A stretch of 42,818 nucleotides of DNA from Bimuria novae-zelandiae CBS 107.79 (lineage: Eukaryota; Ascomycota; Dothideomycetes; Pleosporales; Didymosphaeriaceae): NCBI GenBank assembly GCA_010015655.1, contig ML976716.1, positions 149,050 to 191,867 of the forward strand, given 5' to 3'. The position numbers were made by a program, and so were the translations under genes. The notes under the pieces were generated by a model. That model searched no databases. It was not told the origin of the DNA and was given only the letters and a program-made list of their open reading frames with translations. This document shows, piece after piece, positions 1 to 10,199 of the stretch (within the stretch, counting starts at the first letter, position 1; every line of letters starts with the position of its first letter).

Positions 1-216
1 TTGTGGGTGGCTCAGCAGCTTCATGTTGCTGGCCGAGCGATCTTGTTGGGGTGTTGCATTGACTGACGTGTTGCACTGACTGCCGAGGCACAGTAAGCGA
101 AGTCAAGCCTGCGTCATAGCATCATCGCAATTCCGTCGCCTAGACGTCCACGCACAGCGTACAAAACGTAGCCTGATACAAATTTTCCAGATAGCTAAAT
201 TCTCAGAGAACACGCC
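1..216. other. Upstream region of the ADH relic
   Basis: Normal-composition DNA with no convincing gene. It probably holds the promoter and 5' leader of the dehydrogenase relic. An imperfect 17-bp tandem repeat lies at 52-85. The open frame on the minus strand across 103-369 has no recognisable motif and overlaps the ADH 5' end, so I treat it as a chance reading. Confidence 0.5.
52..85 (+). repeat. 17-bp imperfect tandem repeat
   Basis: Two adjacent copies of TGTTGCAYTGACTGMCG at 52-68 and 69-85 differ at two positions. They lie about 130 bp upstream of the ADH start. They could be a regulatory element or simple duplication; nothing more can be said from sequence alone. Confidence 0.6.
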
Positions 217-1511
217 ATGGTTGCCGAAAATACTACCGCAAAGCTGGCTGAGGCCGTCGTCGGACACGATGACAATGACAAAAACAGACGTCGCAAACCC
301 TGACCGCGACGGCGGAAGGTACGCAGACCTATCGGGCGAGAAGATGAAGGCGTTAGTATGGATGGACAAGAATGATGTACGCGTTGATATGTATAGCCAT
401 TAGTTTGTTCTGAGGACGCACGACTAACATTGCTTCCCAGAGGAGGTCAGCAAGCCTAGACTCCTCGAGGACTACGACGTTATCGTCAAGGTTACAGGCT
501 CAACTGTCTGCGGAAGTGACGTGCACATCATGCATGGCGTAATTATTCAAACAGAGAAGGGCGATATCCTCTGTCACGAGTTCTGCGGTGTGGTAGAACA
601 AGTCGGTTCTGCAGTCAATGAGAGGAAGGTTGGAGATCGCGTTGTCAATAGCTTTGTGGTTTCGTGCGGTGAATGTAGGTTTTGTAAGCAGAAGCTTACT
701 ACGGCTTGCGAGAAGACGAATTCCTCGACGGCGCACAAGATGCTGTACGGCGAGAAAATGGGTGCCATCTTTGGATACTCGCATTTTACTGGAGGCTGTG
801 CGGGTGGTCAAGCGGAGTACGTGAGGGTGCCGTTCGGTGATCAGAATCTGCTGAAGCTGCCGGACAACGTACCTTTCGAGAAGAGTTAGTTGTCCATATT
901 CGCTGATTCAAAGTGTTCGCTGATTGAATACAGGCCTATATCTATCCGATGTACTTCCAACATCCTACCACAGTGTATGCGATACAAGTATCTTCGAAGG
1001 CGACAGCGTTGCAATCTGGGGTCTCGGCCCGATCGGTTTTATGGCATGTGTATGGGCCTTCAAGAAGGGCGCGAAGCGCGTGATTGGCATCGACAACAAC
1101 TCGCGTACCGAGTTTGCAAAACAGAAGATTCCCGGATTAGAAACCATCAACTACGAAGAGCTAAAGAAGCAATCTATCTCTCAGAGGATCCACGAGCTCG
1201 TGTCTGGAGGTGTTGATGCATGCATCGAGGCCAGCGGCGGTGAGTATGCGAAGACTTGTGTACATAAAATCGAAATGCTCTCCGGTCTAGAACAAGATAC
1301 ATATGAGATGATCAACGAATGTATTTACTCGACTAGGAAGTTTGGCAAAGTCGGAATTATTGGCGATTACACTGGATGTAAGCTGCCGCGTCAACTCTAC
1401 TTCATTGATTCCAACTTATCGTGATGCAGACACCAACCACTTCAATATCGGTGCACTCATGGAGCGTGGCATCAGATTAGTGGGATGTGGGCAGTCGCCC
1501 GTACAGAAATT
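217..1511 (+). pseudogene. Zinc-dependent alcohol dehydrogenase (MDR family), broken and 3' truncated
   Basis: Zinc-type medium-chain dehydrogenases oxidise an alcohol with NAD(P). Readable exons are 217/269-386, 441-884, 934-1377 and 1430-1511, with introns 885-933 and 1378-1429 (GT..AG). Seen in order: MKALVW start-like block, GSTVCGSDVHIMHG (catalytic-zinc Cys), CHEFCG (family GHE, here Gly to Cys), the four-Cys structural zinc loop CGECRFCKQKLTTAC, cofactor motif GLGPIG, and NHFNIGALMERG near the C-terminal part. Lesions: an ATG at 217 opens a frame resembling the usual N-terminal extension, but it hits TGA at 301, one base out of register with the main frame (first ATG 269). Exon 2 joins in frame only from an intron beginning AT at 387 rather than GT. 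The coding part stops at a donor-like GTAAGG at 1512, 28 bp before the hAT end. The closest family is the fungal GroES-like/formaldehyde-dehydrogenase-like ADH group; the exact substrate is unknown. Confidence 0.8.
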
Positions 1512-1539
1512 GTAAGGAACCTTGATACAGCGCGTCCAA

Positions 1540-1622
1540 CAGTACGTAGTACGTACTGTTCGACCTCGCTACGGTTACGTTACGGTTGCTAGCTAATACG
1601 GTACGTACGCTACGGTTCGAAA
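1540..1622. repeat. hAT terminal hairpin and subterminal TACGGT motifs
   Basis: The terminus is CAGTACGTAGTACGTACTG (1540-1558), a perfect inverted repeat with 8-bp arms and a 3-nt loop. It is followed within 65 bp by four TACGGT motifs (three as TACGGTT). Clustered subterminal repeats are typical transposase-binding sites of hAT elements, so this is the likely left-end binding region. Confidence 0.65.
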
Positions 1623-1689
1623 GCTAGTATAGTATTAATAGTACGACCGTAATATTTCCTAATTAGGAAAGTCCTATAAATAGAAGTCT

Positions 1690-3235
1690 TTAGGATTGTT
1701 ATTATCTAGATCCTTTATGCTAGCAGCGTTATCTTTAGCAACTTCTAGCTCATATATCTCCTTATTATTTATATAGCTAATTAGGTCCTTAAGGTAACTT
1801 GGCACGGCGTCTCTCATCAGCTAGTTCTTTTATAGTTAACAGGCCTTAATTGTCTCTAGCGATAGTGAATTACGATCGCACGTGACTGTACGTTTGGCAG
1901 AGGAGAAACAGCGCTCGCAGTCGCACGAGGTAGCTAGCACAGAGAGGTGATCCATAGCCATCTTAAAGACAATTGGGTACCGTTTTTAACCTACTTCTAC
2001 CCACCAGCGGTAAGGGTCGTCTAGTAAATCTAACAGACGCTGGTCTGTTCGGGCAAGCTATAGGTCCTCAAGTACGCTATCTTTATACTCCTCTAGCTGT
2101 AAGCTCTGTTTTATACGCTTGCGAGACCTCTGGCCGGTGAGGAGCATGGGATCCAGCCACATTGTACGTTGACGGCGAGCGCTTGTTTTATAGGCACCTG
2201 GCACCTTACGCCTATCCTCATCTCTTGGAGTTGACTCCTCGTCGTCATCCTCGTCCAGTTGCTCGGCCTGTAAGTACATGGCAAAGGTGTTTTCAAGCGA
2301 CTTTCTGGCCTTCCTGACCCAGCTATCGTGATGACTCCAGTAAGTTTGAAACCAGCGGAGACGGAGACGTGGGTGTAGAGCAGTTACCACGCAGTAGAGT
2401 GATGGATCTAGGTCAATTACCAGCCGCTGGAAATACGAGTCGAGTTTCTCCTCAGCAAAGGCAACACCACTTTGTAGGTATTTAGACTGCGCGTAGTGCT
2501 CGAACTCAGAGATGTCGTCAGTGAGGACCTCATAGATTTCCTGCATGTTGAAGACCGTCTGCCATAAACTGCCAAAACCGCTACTGCCAGTGCTGCCTTC
2601 GAGAGTTCTACAGTTCTTATAAAAGACTTATAGGACGTTGCAAATCACCTAAACTTTATCCTAGTTATTGTCTCATAGTCTATTAGTAAGAAGATTATAA
2701 TTATTATTACTAGTAGTAAGGTCGTTGCGTAGATATTTAGTATACAGTTAAATAGGCTTCTAAAGCTCTAGGCAACGTAGTAGTATTACGTACTTACTAT
2801 ACCACCTAATACCGCTGTCTTATACTAAACTAAGAGTGCTAAAGTTAAAGAGCTAGTCCTTATTAAGCAGATCTTATTATATACTTATAAATAAATATTA
2901 CTATTTATATAAGACGCATACTAAGTTAATAAAATTATATAGCTTACTAATAACGCCCTTCTTTTAGAATATTATACATTATTCTATGAGCAACACTCGC
3001 GATAGTTTAACTTTAAATTTACTTAAACCTTTACTATACATAAAAGCCTTAATAATAAAATTTATTATATGCCTAGTATATTAGATTTAGTATTATTAGC
3101 TAATATAGAGACGCTTATTAATAAGCTTATTAATAGTAGTAAAAAAGGTCTTATTATTGTTCCTAGTATTATTAGCTATAAAATAATAAATATTACGTTT
3201 AAAGTTATACTTGCGAGTAACTTTAAGGATAATAT
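1690..3235 (-). pseudogene. hAT transposase, C-terminal two-thirds (degraded)
   Basis: Reading right to left, the minus strand gives a FIANN segment where hAT enzymes have a catalytic Asp. Next come GSLWQTVFNMQEIYEVLTDD, a 162-codon clean stretch (2546-2058), and then the dimerisation domain YPIVFKMAMDHLSVLATSCD followed by CERCFSSAKRTVT. That last block is the diagnostic C-terminal hAT motif (YP, MA.D.LS, ER.FS, R..L). Stops (TAG/TAA) interrupt at about 2058, 2009 and 1850-1830 and are dense between 2626 and 3230. The reading frame is carried on at 35226, right of Gypsy-1. No functional protein is possible. Confidence 0.85.
3231..3235. repeat. Gypsy-1 target-site duplication, left copy
   Basis: AATAT directly before the left LTR matches AATAT at 35221-35225 directly after the right LTR. 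This shows that the two LTRs, 32 kb apart, belong to one insertion. Confidence 0.9.
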
Positions 3236-3396
3236 TATAAGGGGCTGGGTACTCAAGGAGCCAAAGGTGCCAGAAGAATACTTATGAATTTGATAGAGAG
3301 TCTAAAGTTAAGCTTTAGGCGTCGAACTTATATATCTAGGGTTCGCATAACTAAGGGTTAAGGATCTAAGGTAATAACTAGGCGTAGCCTATTATA
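3236..3396 (-). repeat. Gypsy-1 3' LTR
   Basis: Same length (161 bp) as the copy at 35060-35220, and nearly all differences are C/T or G/A transitions. The outer part (to about 3300) is less mutated and the inner part is mutated, opposite to the other copy. In element orientation the start TGTAATGGGC of the other copy reads as TATAATAGGC here. Confidence 0.92.
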
Positions 3397-4627
3397 TACC
3401 TCCCTTCCCTCTATTAAGGGTAAAAAATCTTTATATCTTATCTTATTTATATAGCCTCGCGATCGTTTTATTATCTACTTATAATTTTCTTATTATTATA
3501 AACCTCTTACTAGTTCTATTCTCGCTTGTCTAATTTTATATCCTTACTATAAGTAGTTACTATAGTAGTGTGTTCGCGCTAGTGCGTTTACTTATTATTA
3601 TATATATAAAATTACTTCTTACTTAGCTTTTAAACTTTACTCTTTTAAGCTCTCTTTTTTCTTAGCTTAACTTTATGCGCTGTAACGTTTTATTTTTAAC
3701 CTAGTCTTCCTTAACTTTACAACCTAATTCCCCTTACTATTCTAACAAGATAGCTAGCCCTTTATATAATAGCTACGTAATAAGGACGCCTAAGCGTTAG
3801 AGGCGTGCTACTAACTCTAATAATAAAATAGAGAAAGGCCCGTCCTTATTATAGTTACTTAGCTACTAACTTAAGAAGACTAAGCTTTTTTAAGATAAGG
3901 CTACTATTTTTAACGCTAGCGTAATCCTTCTTAGCTAGCTTACTAAAAAGTTTAGTCCTTTTAAAGCTTATAAAGTAAGTTCTAAACCCTTTTTTATACT
4001 TTTTTTACTTCTTCCTACCTTTTATCTTGCCTCCTTACTCTTCTAACCTCTTTTTTTGTTTTTTATTAGCCTAGGTGTGCGTACTTATTAACTTGACAAG
4101 CTTAGCTTCTAAGGTCTAATTTTGCTACGCGCGATAATTAAGCGCTAGTGTATTAATTACGTTACTTATAAACGCGTCTATTAGTAGGTGCTAGCAGGCA
4201 AGATAGTGTCCTGCGAGGAGTGCTATACTTATAAGCTTACTAGCTACACTAGATAAGTATACTTTAGTCTAACTTATTCTAGATAACTTTAGGGTGTGCT
4301 CTACTAACTCCTTCCCCTACCTAGATTTAGCCTGCCCTTAACAAAGTTAGCCGCGAAAAGTTTACTAATATTATAGTTATTAGTACAGGCTACCTTGCAA
4401 ACAAGGTTTTAAAGAGTAGCTAGAAATAAAAGGCATTTTTTATTAATCTTAACGCGTTCTATTCTGCTCGTAAGGTTGCTATTATTAATTACTATACCTC
4501 CTTTAAGAGTAAGACTACTATTACTTTAGGCCCTATTACTTTTTTCTTTAAGACTATTTAGCTCTTAGAGCGCATTACTATCGCGGTTAAAAAGACTTTT
4601 AACCTTCTTTAAATTTATACTAACGTA
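3397..4627. other. Gypsy-1 internal 3' region, left part
   Basis: This lies between the 3' LTR and the insertion cluster, downstream of the Gypsy-1 chromodomain. I see no pol domain on the minus strand. On the plus strand, 4212-4247 reads CEECYTYKLTSY, a Cys-x2-Cys block followed by ATAAGT, a possible mutated intron donor. This resembles the arrangement of the antisense gene in Gypsy-3 (12610-13155). Dense stops elsewhere. Confidence 0.5.
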
Positions 4628-6488
4628 CTTCACAAGCGAGTGACGGGCACAAGCGAGTGACGGGAAATACCAAGACCCCATCAAAATACACACTCTACAT
4701 AACAGTATAGAGCGCACATAAATAGTTATAAGAAATCGTAGTAGGCCAATCTACACAGAATCTAACTTGACTTCTTTTTTACATGTGCGCGAGTTATGCC
4801 CAGCCTCGCCGCAGCGCCCATAGCGCTATTAAGTTAATTCGCCTCTATTAGCGCGCACCCTCTTCTTCGCCTTCTTCTTATTACTACGCGCCGTAAAGTC
4901 CTTTAGGGTAGCTAGTCGCTAGCTATTAGTAGTTATAAGGATTCCTTCCTACTATAATTACTTTCTCTTATACGATTTACGTCGTGTAGTAGCCTTATTA
5001 GCGACTTAAAGCTCAGCGTTACGCTTTATTATTAATACTAAAGAATACGCTATTAGCTTAGCGCCTTTTACGAGCTTTTTAACCGCCTTAACTATACTTG
5101 TTAGGGAACTATCTAGGTGCCTCTAAATCCTCTCCTTTACTAGCGTCGATTGTGACCCTAATTCTAGGGTATTACTTAGTATTTGCGACTGCCACGTACT
5201 ATCGCGTATAGTATAAGTTGAAGGCGTCCGTAGACGGATATTAAGCTTTAATATTACTACTTCTAGGTTAAGAGGAATAAGGCTAGCGCCTTAAAAGCTT
5301 CCTTAAATATTACTTTAAGTAATCGCAGCCTTAAAAGTAGTAATAAAATAAGGTAGAAACTTAGTTTTAGTAATATGCGTAATATAGTTGCGTATTAGAT
5401 TCTTAGCTTAGCGCCTATACGCGTTCTTTAATAGCGAGAAACACCCCACATCTAGTGGCTGCAGGAGGTGCGACGAATATAGAGGCATATAAAGAGTAAT
5501 AATTCTGCTATCCTTACAGTATTACTAGAATTTAAGCAAGTTATAGCTCTCGTGGCTGTTAATAACAAGTAGCTAATAGCTACTAACAGTACACTCTTTT
5601 ATATGCACGTTAAAGTGCTTTAGCCACTATAGACTAAGCTTGTTTATTGTCTAGCCGTTCTTAGAGACTGCAATAACCCAATTATGAGGTAGATCCTTCT
5701 CTTTATACCAGGCAGAGAGGTGGTGCTTGTCCTAAAAGATAAGGAAGAGTGGAATTGCCCAGCCTGTTACATTAATGCCCTAGATAGCTATAGTCCACTT
5801 TTAGCCACCTTACTACACGCTCTTTAGCCTGCCTTAACGCTTAGAGCCTGTAATAATTACTCTTATTAATATTATACCTATTATAAAGCTAGTCTTATCG
5901 AAGTTGTAGGTATCCTTATCTAAGATACTATACTTGGCTTTAGTATTCTTCACAAGCCAGAACCAGCCCTGTATAACCTTAGAATCCTCACAGAGGGTTC
6001 TCTTGTAGTCGTACTTTTAATTAAACTTAATTTAGAGCTCTAGCTAGCGCTTTACAAAGTTTATAGCCTAGTTCTAACTAATAGGCTGGCAGCGCCACTT
6101 AGCTAGCAAAGAATTAGCTATATCTTTAATAGTAGTAAGCTAGGGCGGAAATCCTTGCGCGTCTAGGTTAAGTATATACTAAATAATTACCTACTCCTCT
6201 ATTAGAAGAAGATTTATAGAGTTAGGCGTATAGTTAGGTTAAAAGGTTACTCTAGCGCGTCTTTATTATAGTATACTCTTAGCAACGCTATAGACTGCTA
6301 CAGCGCGTGGAATTAAGAGTAGCGCGTCTCCTTTAATAGCTTAAAGCGTAAGCTATAATCGGGCTTCTTTTAATTCTAGTATCTAGTTAGGTGGTTAAGA
6401 TATCACGTTAAAGTATAAGTGATGGAACGTTTTAATAGGGTCTTGGCATTTCCCGTCACTCGCTTGTGCCCGTCACTCGCTTGTGAAG
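4628..6488 (-). mobile_element. Fot-1: Fot1/pogo-like DNA transposon
   Basis: The 1861-bp element is flanked by TA (4626-4627 and 6489-6490). Terminal inverted repeats of about 59 bp (4628-4686 and 6430-6488) differ at three positions, all transitions. Each repeat carries two direct copies of CACAAGCGAGTGACGGG, a usual arrangement for Fot1-type ends. The size fits the group (about 1.9 kb). Confidence 0.92.
4750..6330 (-). pseudogene. Fot1/pogo-type DDE transposase (Fot-1), RIP-degraded
   Basis: The minus strand shows the DDE_1 superfamily blocks in order. YNFDKTSFIIGII (first catalytic Asp) is near 5915. Then come WYKEKDLPHNWVIAVSKNG, LLVINSHES (second Asp position reading Asn) and HLLQPLDVGCF near 5450-5480. 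TAG/TAA codons replace expected Gln or Trp throughout. The N-terminal helix-turn-helix part should lie near 6100-6350 and is too degraded to define. It would have bound the 59-bp ends and cut at TA. Confidence 0.85.
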
Positions 6489-6523
6489 TACTCGCCCCAC
6501 ACGCCAACCGGAGGTTGGCCCTG

Positions 6524-6595
6524 CGCAGCCCAACGTAACTTCGCAGCCCAACGTAACTTCGCAGCCCAACGTAACTTCGCAGCCCAACGTAACTT
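6524..6595 (+). repeat. 18-bp tandem repeats in the Fot-2 left end (four units)
   Basis: Four exact head-to-tail copies of CGCAGCCCAACGTAACTT. The right end of Fot-2 has two units on the opposite strand at 8347-8382, one with two transition changes. They are probably transposase-binding units that have expanded at one end. Confidence 0.9.
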
Positions 6596-6699
6596 TGTAT
6601 AGAGAATCGAAATTAATCCAGTCTTTTGACAGCGTAGACTTCAATTATATGGGCTAATATACAGTAGAGTTAGTGTAGCAAGTAGGGCAGGATCTACAG

Positions 6700-8335
6700 T
6701 CATCTCTCTAAGAGATAGGACCTATTAGGGCTAATTTTATAGGCTCTATAAGTAGGCGTCCTTATACGTTTTTATAGCCTTTTAAGTAACCTTTTAAGCT
6801 TTAAGCTCTACACGTTAATTAATTGCTTATTACGCGGCTTTAACAGTCACTACGCTGCCTTTTTATATTAGCCTTTTATCTTTAATCTGCCTTTTTTAGC
6901 GTTGTTAAGCTACTACGGTGATATCTATAAGGTCGCGCTAGGCCAGCGCGAGACTATTAATTAGTAATTACGAGCTTTCTAGGAATTTTATAAGCCTCCT
7001 GCTTAATATATTGCTTCTCTCTAGGGCGCGCGACATTTTTTGATGCTGCCGCTAATATGCTATAGGTGTATTGGCGATAGGGCTCGAATTAATAGCGAAT
7101 AGAACTAATAGGGATGGCGTCCGGATAGGTGCTGGCAGCTTCATGTAAACAAGCTCTAGATTAAATAAAAAGATCCTAGCTTTCTCCTAGGCGCTTAGAA
7201 TTGTGCTACGCTTAAATGTATCTATCCTGATCCCATGGATCGCATGTAGAAATTCGACTTTATTAAAGTCTATGCAGCTAGTTCGGGTAGCTATCTCTAT
7301 AGCCTTTTTATAATTCTGCTTTAATAGCTAAAAACAGACGACGTCTAGAGGCTGCAGATAATATAATAAATATAGCAATAGTAAAAAGGGGAGTATCTTA
7401 TAATTATTACAAAACTATATAAACTCGATAGTAAAGTAGCTACTAAATTTATTAAATATAAGTAATTACTATGCGCCTTTCTAGCGCGCGCGCGTTTATA
7501 TTTTAAAGAACTTTAGCTACTCTATTAAGATAGAGTTATTAGCGTATCCTAATATTAATATAGTAATTATATAGCTATTAGGCAGCGCCGTATTTATATA
7601 CTAGTAATAAAGGTAATTAATGGCCTGTACGACAAGCATAGGTTCGAGCACCTCTCTATTACTAAAGATTAATTTAATACTTATAATATAATCGCGCGAC
7701 GTCTCTAACGTAGAGATATAAGGATAATTAAACTCTATAGTAATAATCTATTAATTACTACTAACGCCTATGCGGAAGCTGGTTTTGTCTATATTATAGA
7801 TGTCTAATGGGGTGACGCCGTAGGTGTATATCACCTTTTTAAGCTTAATAAAATAATAGCTATAAGCTTTAAACGTCGCTATTACTATATAATTAATATG
7901 CTACGACTTCTGCTTTATGCGGCGATAGTCTAGATTTCTTAATAGCTATCGCGATAGCTAGTTCTTACTAAGTAAGGGAGCTCTGCTATTAGGGTACGCG
8001 CGATTAAGGATATATTAAGTAGCACCTTTTAACTATAGTATAAAGTATAGTATGCTAATAGTGTTGCAGCGACGTATATATAACTTTAGCGCTTTATCCT
8101 GGGTCTCTAAAAGTCGTAGATTCGTGCCACTATAGTTATAGCGGCTGATCCAGCCTCCAGCGCGCGCTCGAAGTCGCGAAACAGGCACGCTCTATTCGCG
8201 TGCTGTAGCTGCAAAATTAGGTATTTCTAAGCTAGAAAAACTAGAGAGATAATTAGAGATACGCTGCTTAATTTTATAGCTCTCGCTATAATATTTAGGT
8301 ATAGTTATAGGTTATTTATTAAGAAAATAGAAAAA
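6700..8335 (-). pseudogene. Fot1/pogo-type DDE transposase (Fot-2), RIP-degraded
   Basis: The minus strand from about 7810 reads YGVTPLDIYNIDKTSFRIGV, the first catalytic Asp block of the pogo/Fot1 group. It is followed by PYISTLETSRDYI, NREVLEPMLVVQAINYLYY and ALPNSY in the expected order and spacing. Many TAG/TAA stops sit at expected Gln and Trp codons. It is a different subfamily from Fot-1 and more AT-rich. The catalytic block downstream (toward 7300) can be followed only loosely. Confidence 0.82.
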
Positions 8336-8346
8336 TCCGTAATAAA

Positions 8347-8382
8347 AAGTTATGTTGGGCTACGAAGTTACGTTGGGCTGCG
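8347..8382 (-). repeat. 18-bp tandem repeats in the Fot-2 right end (two units)
   Basis: Two inverted counterparts of the 18-bp unit at 6524-6595. The inner copy carries two transitions and the outer copy is exact. Confidence 0.88.
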
Positions 8383-8417
8383 CAGGGCCAACCTCCGGTT
8401 GGCGTGTGGGGCGAGTA

Positions 8418-9830
8418 CGCACGCGGGTGACAAAATAAGCGAGACTTAATAGCCGAAAATGATCCGATTCCTCACCACCGTACAATTTTGTACTATATAT
8501 CCGAACGTAGGCCATTTAACGCGATAATATATTGATATAAGGCTGTTAGCAATACTGTAAAATCGTATATAGACTTTTTTTTAGTGTTTTGTTAGTTACC
8601 AGCCTGTCATACGGCCCTTAGCCTTAACCACGTCCTTGAGCCTCTAGGGCATACTTAATACGCAGCGATTAATATATCGCTGCCTTATACTATCCTAGCC
8701 CTTTACTGCAAGCTCCTAAGTAGTCTTAATATCCTAGTGGCTATATTTGCGCACGTATTGTTTCATAGGAGACTAAGCGTTTTTAATTAGTAAGAGGTCA
8801 GGCGAGGAGGAGCAATTAAAGTAGGAGTTAAGGCTATTTACCTACTTTCACGTACGGATAGTATTACTCTTGCTAGTGCCATGGCCTGAGTCGCGATCCT
8901 CCTCTAGTACAAAGCTAGGCTGGTGTTTTATCTAAGGCTTAACAATAGGCTTAAGAATCTGATTAATATACGCGCGCTGGGTTATTTTCCCATTAGTATT
9001 AGTAATAATATTATAGAAAACTAGTGGCGATTTAAAGTGGAAGCCTACGGCAGCCTATACATGGAGTTTCTTCTTGTCTTGCTGGTCAGGCTTGGTGCTC
9101 TCTTGTATACAATTGGCGCAATATCTCTAACCTGGTTTCCAGATAATTCGCAGCTAGCCCTAAGGACCAAAGTCAATATGAGCCTCGTTAGAGAATCGTA
9201 CGTGATACTAGTCCTTCTACTAAGGGTAGCGCTTAAGCATAAGCTCTGCGTATTGCTTGCGATTTGCTACTGTCGCCTTATTAACCTACCCCTTCTTACA
9301 GGTAATACACTTGCGATAGTTAAGGGTTCTTATAACTCTCTTAATTATACGCGCAGAGACGTTAAGCTCTTATTTATAAGTAAGAGTTTCTTAGCTTATA
9401 GAGCGCCCCTCGTAGTTAAGGTCCTTTACTAATTAATGAAGTTTATGTAGCTCTATAGGAAATATTAATAGAGGGCGCCCTTAAGTCTCTATATAAGTAG
9501 AATTAATACTAAATTGCCAGCGATCGCGCCCACTGCGTAGGATCTCCTATTTACGAGCTTTACTAACTCTAAATTATTTAAATATAAGAGCTTTCTAGCG
9601 CTTAATGCCCTTCGCGTCGAGGTATTCGTAGGCGCTAATAATACGATTCTTCTTTAGCGTATTATAGTGTTTATAGCTAGAGTAGCTATTCTAACTAAGA
9701 CAAATTAATTAAGCCCGCGTAGTAGGCATACGGATTATTAGTTATCTTAATAATAGTAGTAAATAAGGTGGTGGGTGAGACGCGTCGCAATCCTTGGCAC
9801 TGAGTCTCACTTATTTTGTTACCCGCGTAG
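8418..9830 (-). mobile_element. Tc-3: Tc1/impala-like DNA transposon
   Basis: The element of about 1.41 kb has imperfect terminal inverted repeats of about 33 bp. The left end reads CGCACGCGGGTGACAAAAT and the right end, inverted, CTACGCGGGTAACAAAAT. It is flanked by TA at 8416-8417 and 9831-9832. Exact ends may be off by one or two bases because the outermost bases differ. Its right TA is part of the Gypsy-2 target duplication. Confidence 0.85.
8560..9690 (-). pseudogene. Tc1/mariner-type transposase (Tc-3), RIP-degraded
   Basis: The C-terminal part is clear on the minus strand. SSSPDLLLIKNA is the Tc1-type 'SPDLNPIEN' block that carries the third catalytic acidic residue; here that block is altered. 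It is followed by SPMKQYVRKYSH, DSIRQRYINRCVLSMP and RLKDVVKAKGRMTGW (about 8800 down to 8600). Stops stand at expected Trp and Gln. The N-terminal half (about 9040-9690) is too degraded to assign residues. The open frame on the opposite strand at 9037-9432 has no motif. Confidence 0.82.
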
Positions 9831-9834
9831 TACG

Positions 9835-10103
9835 TGTGACGGCCTGGCATACCGGCAGGACACATAACCTCGCGTGAGAGGCGCGACTGCCTCACGCCTA
9901 AGTATAGCTACCTTACGCCTGGGCGCAGCTGCCCACGCACCTAGTGTAGCTATCTTAGATAGATAAATGTTCCGTGCCAAGCGGCAGCGCATAAAAGCGC
10001 CGCAGGCCTGTATACCTATAGTCTCCTCATCTTAGTGTAGCTAAAATAGAGTCAACCTACCTTATCTACTCTCTTAATGTAGGAGCCTGTGCCTATCCTT
10101 ATA
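9835..10103 (+). repeat. Gypsy-2 5' LTR
   Basis: It starts TGTGACGGCC and aligns end to end with 28842-29110 (269 bp each). Its outer (left) part is little mutated, with CACATAACCTCGCG retained. Its inner end carries RIP-type changes: it ends TTATA where the 3' LTR ends TCACA. Confidence 0.93.
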
Positions 10104-10199
10104 TTACACTAAGATCTTTTTACTTAGCTAAAAATAGTAATAAAATAATAAGTTAAACTACTTGATCTGCCTGCGCGCACGACTTAATAACAACTACCT

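Larger units (their letters stand above)
6491..8415 (-). mobile_element. Fot-2: Fot1/pogo-like DNA transposon
   Basis: The 1925-bp element is flanked by TA (6489-6490, shared with Fot-1, and 8416-8417). The terminal inverted repeat starts CTCGCCCCACACGCC and is identical at both ends for about 53 bp. It contains a small hairpin (CCAACCGGAGGTTGG). Beyond it the two ends differ in copy number of an 18-bp unit: four at the left, two at the right. Confidence 0.92.

Noticed and set aside
3069..3287. 72-codon plus-strand frame
   Set aside because: It crosses the hAT/Gypsy-1 junction and is antisense to the hAT transposase relic.
6524..6595. Four regular repeats, CRISPR-like at first sight
   Set aside because: The units are contiguous without spacers and sit inside a transposon end of a eukaryotic genome.
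6456..6644. Minus-strand frame with repeated CEVTLG
   Set aside because: It is only the translation of the 18-bp tandem units in the Fot-2 end joined to the Fot-1 end.
9037..9432. 131-codon open frame on the plus strand
   Set aside because: It lies antisense to the Tc-3 transposase, has no motif, and RIP converts stop complements in a way that opens the opposite strand.
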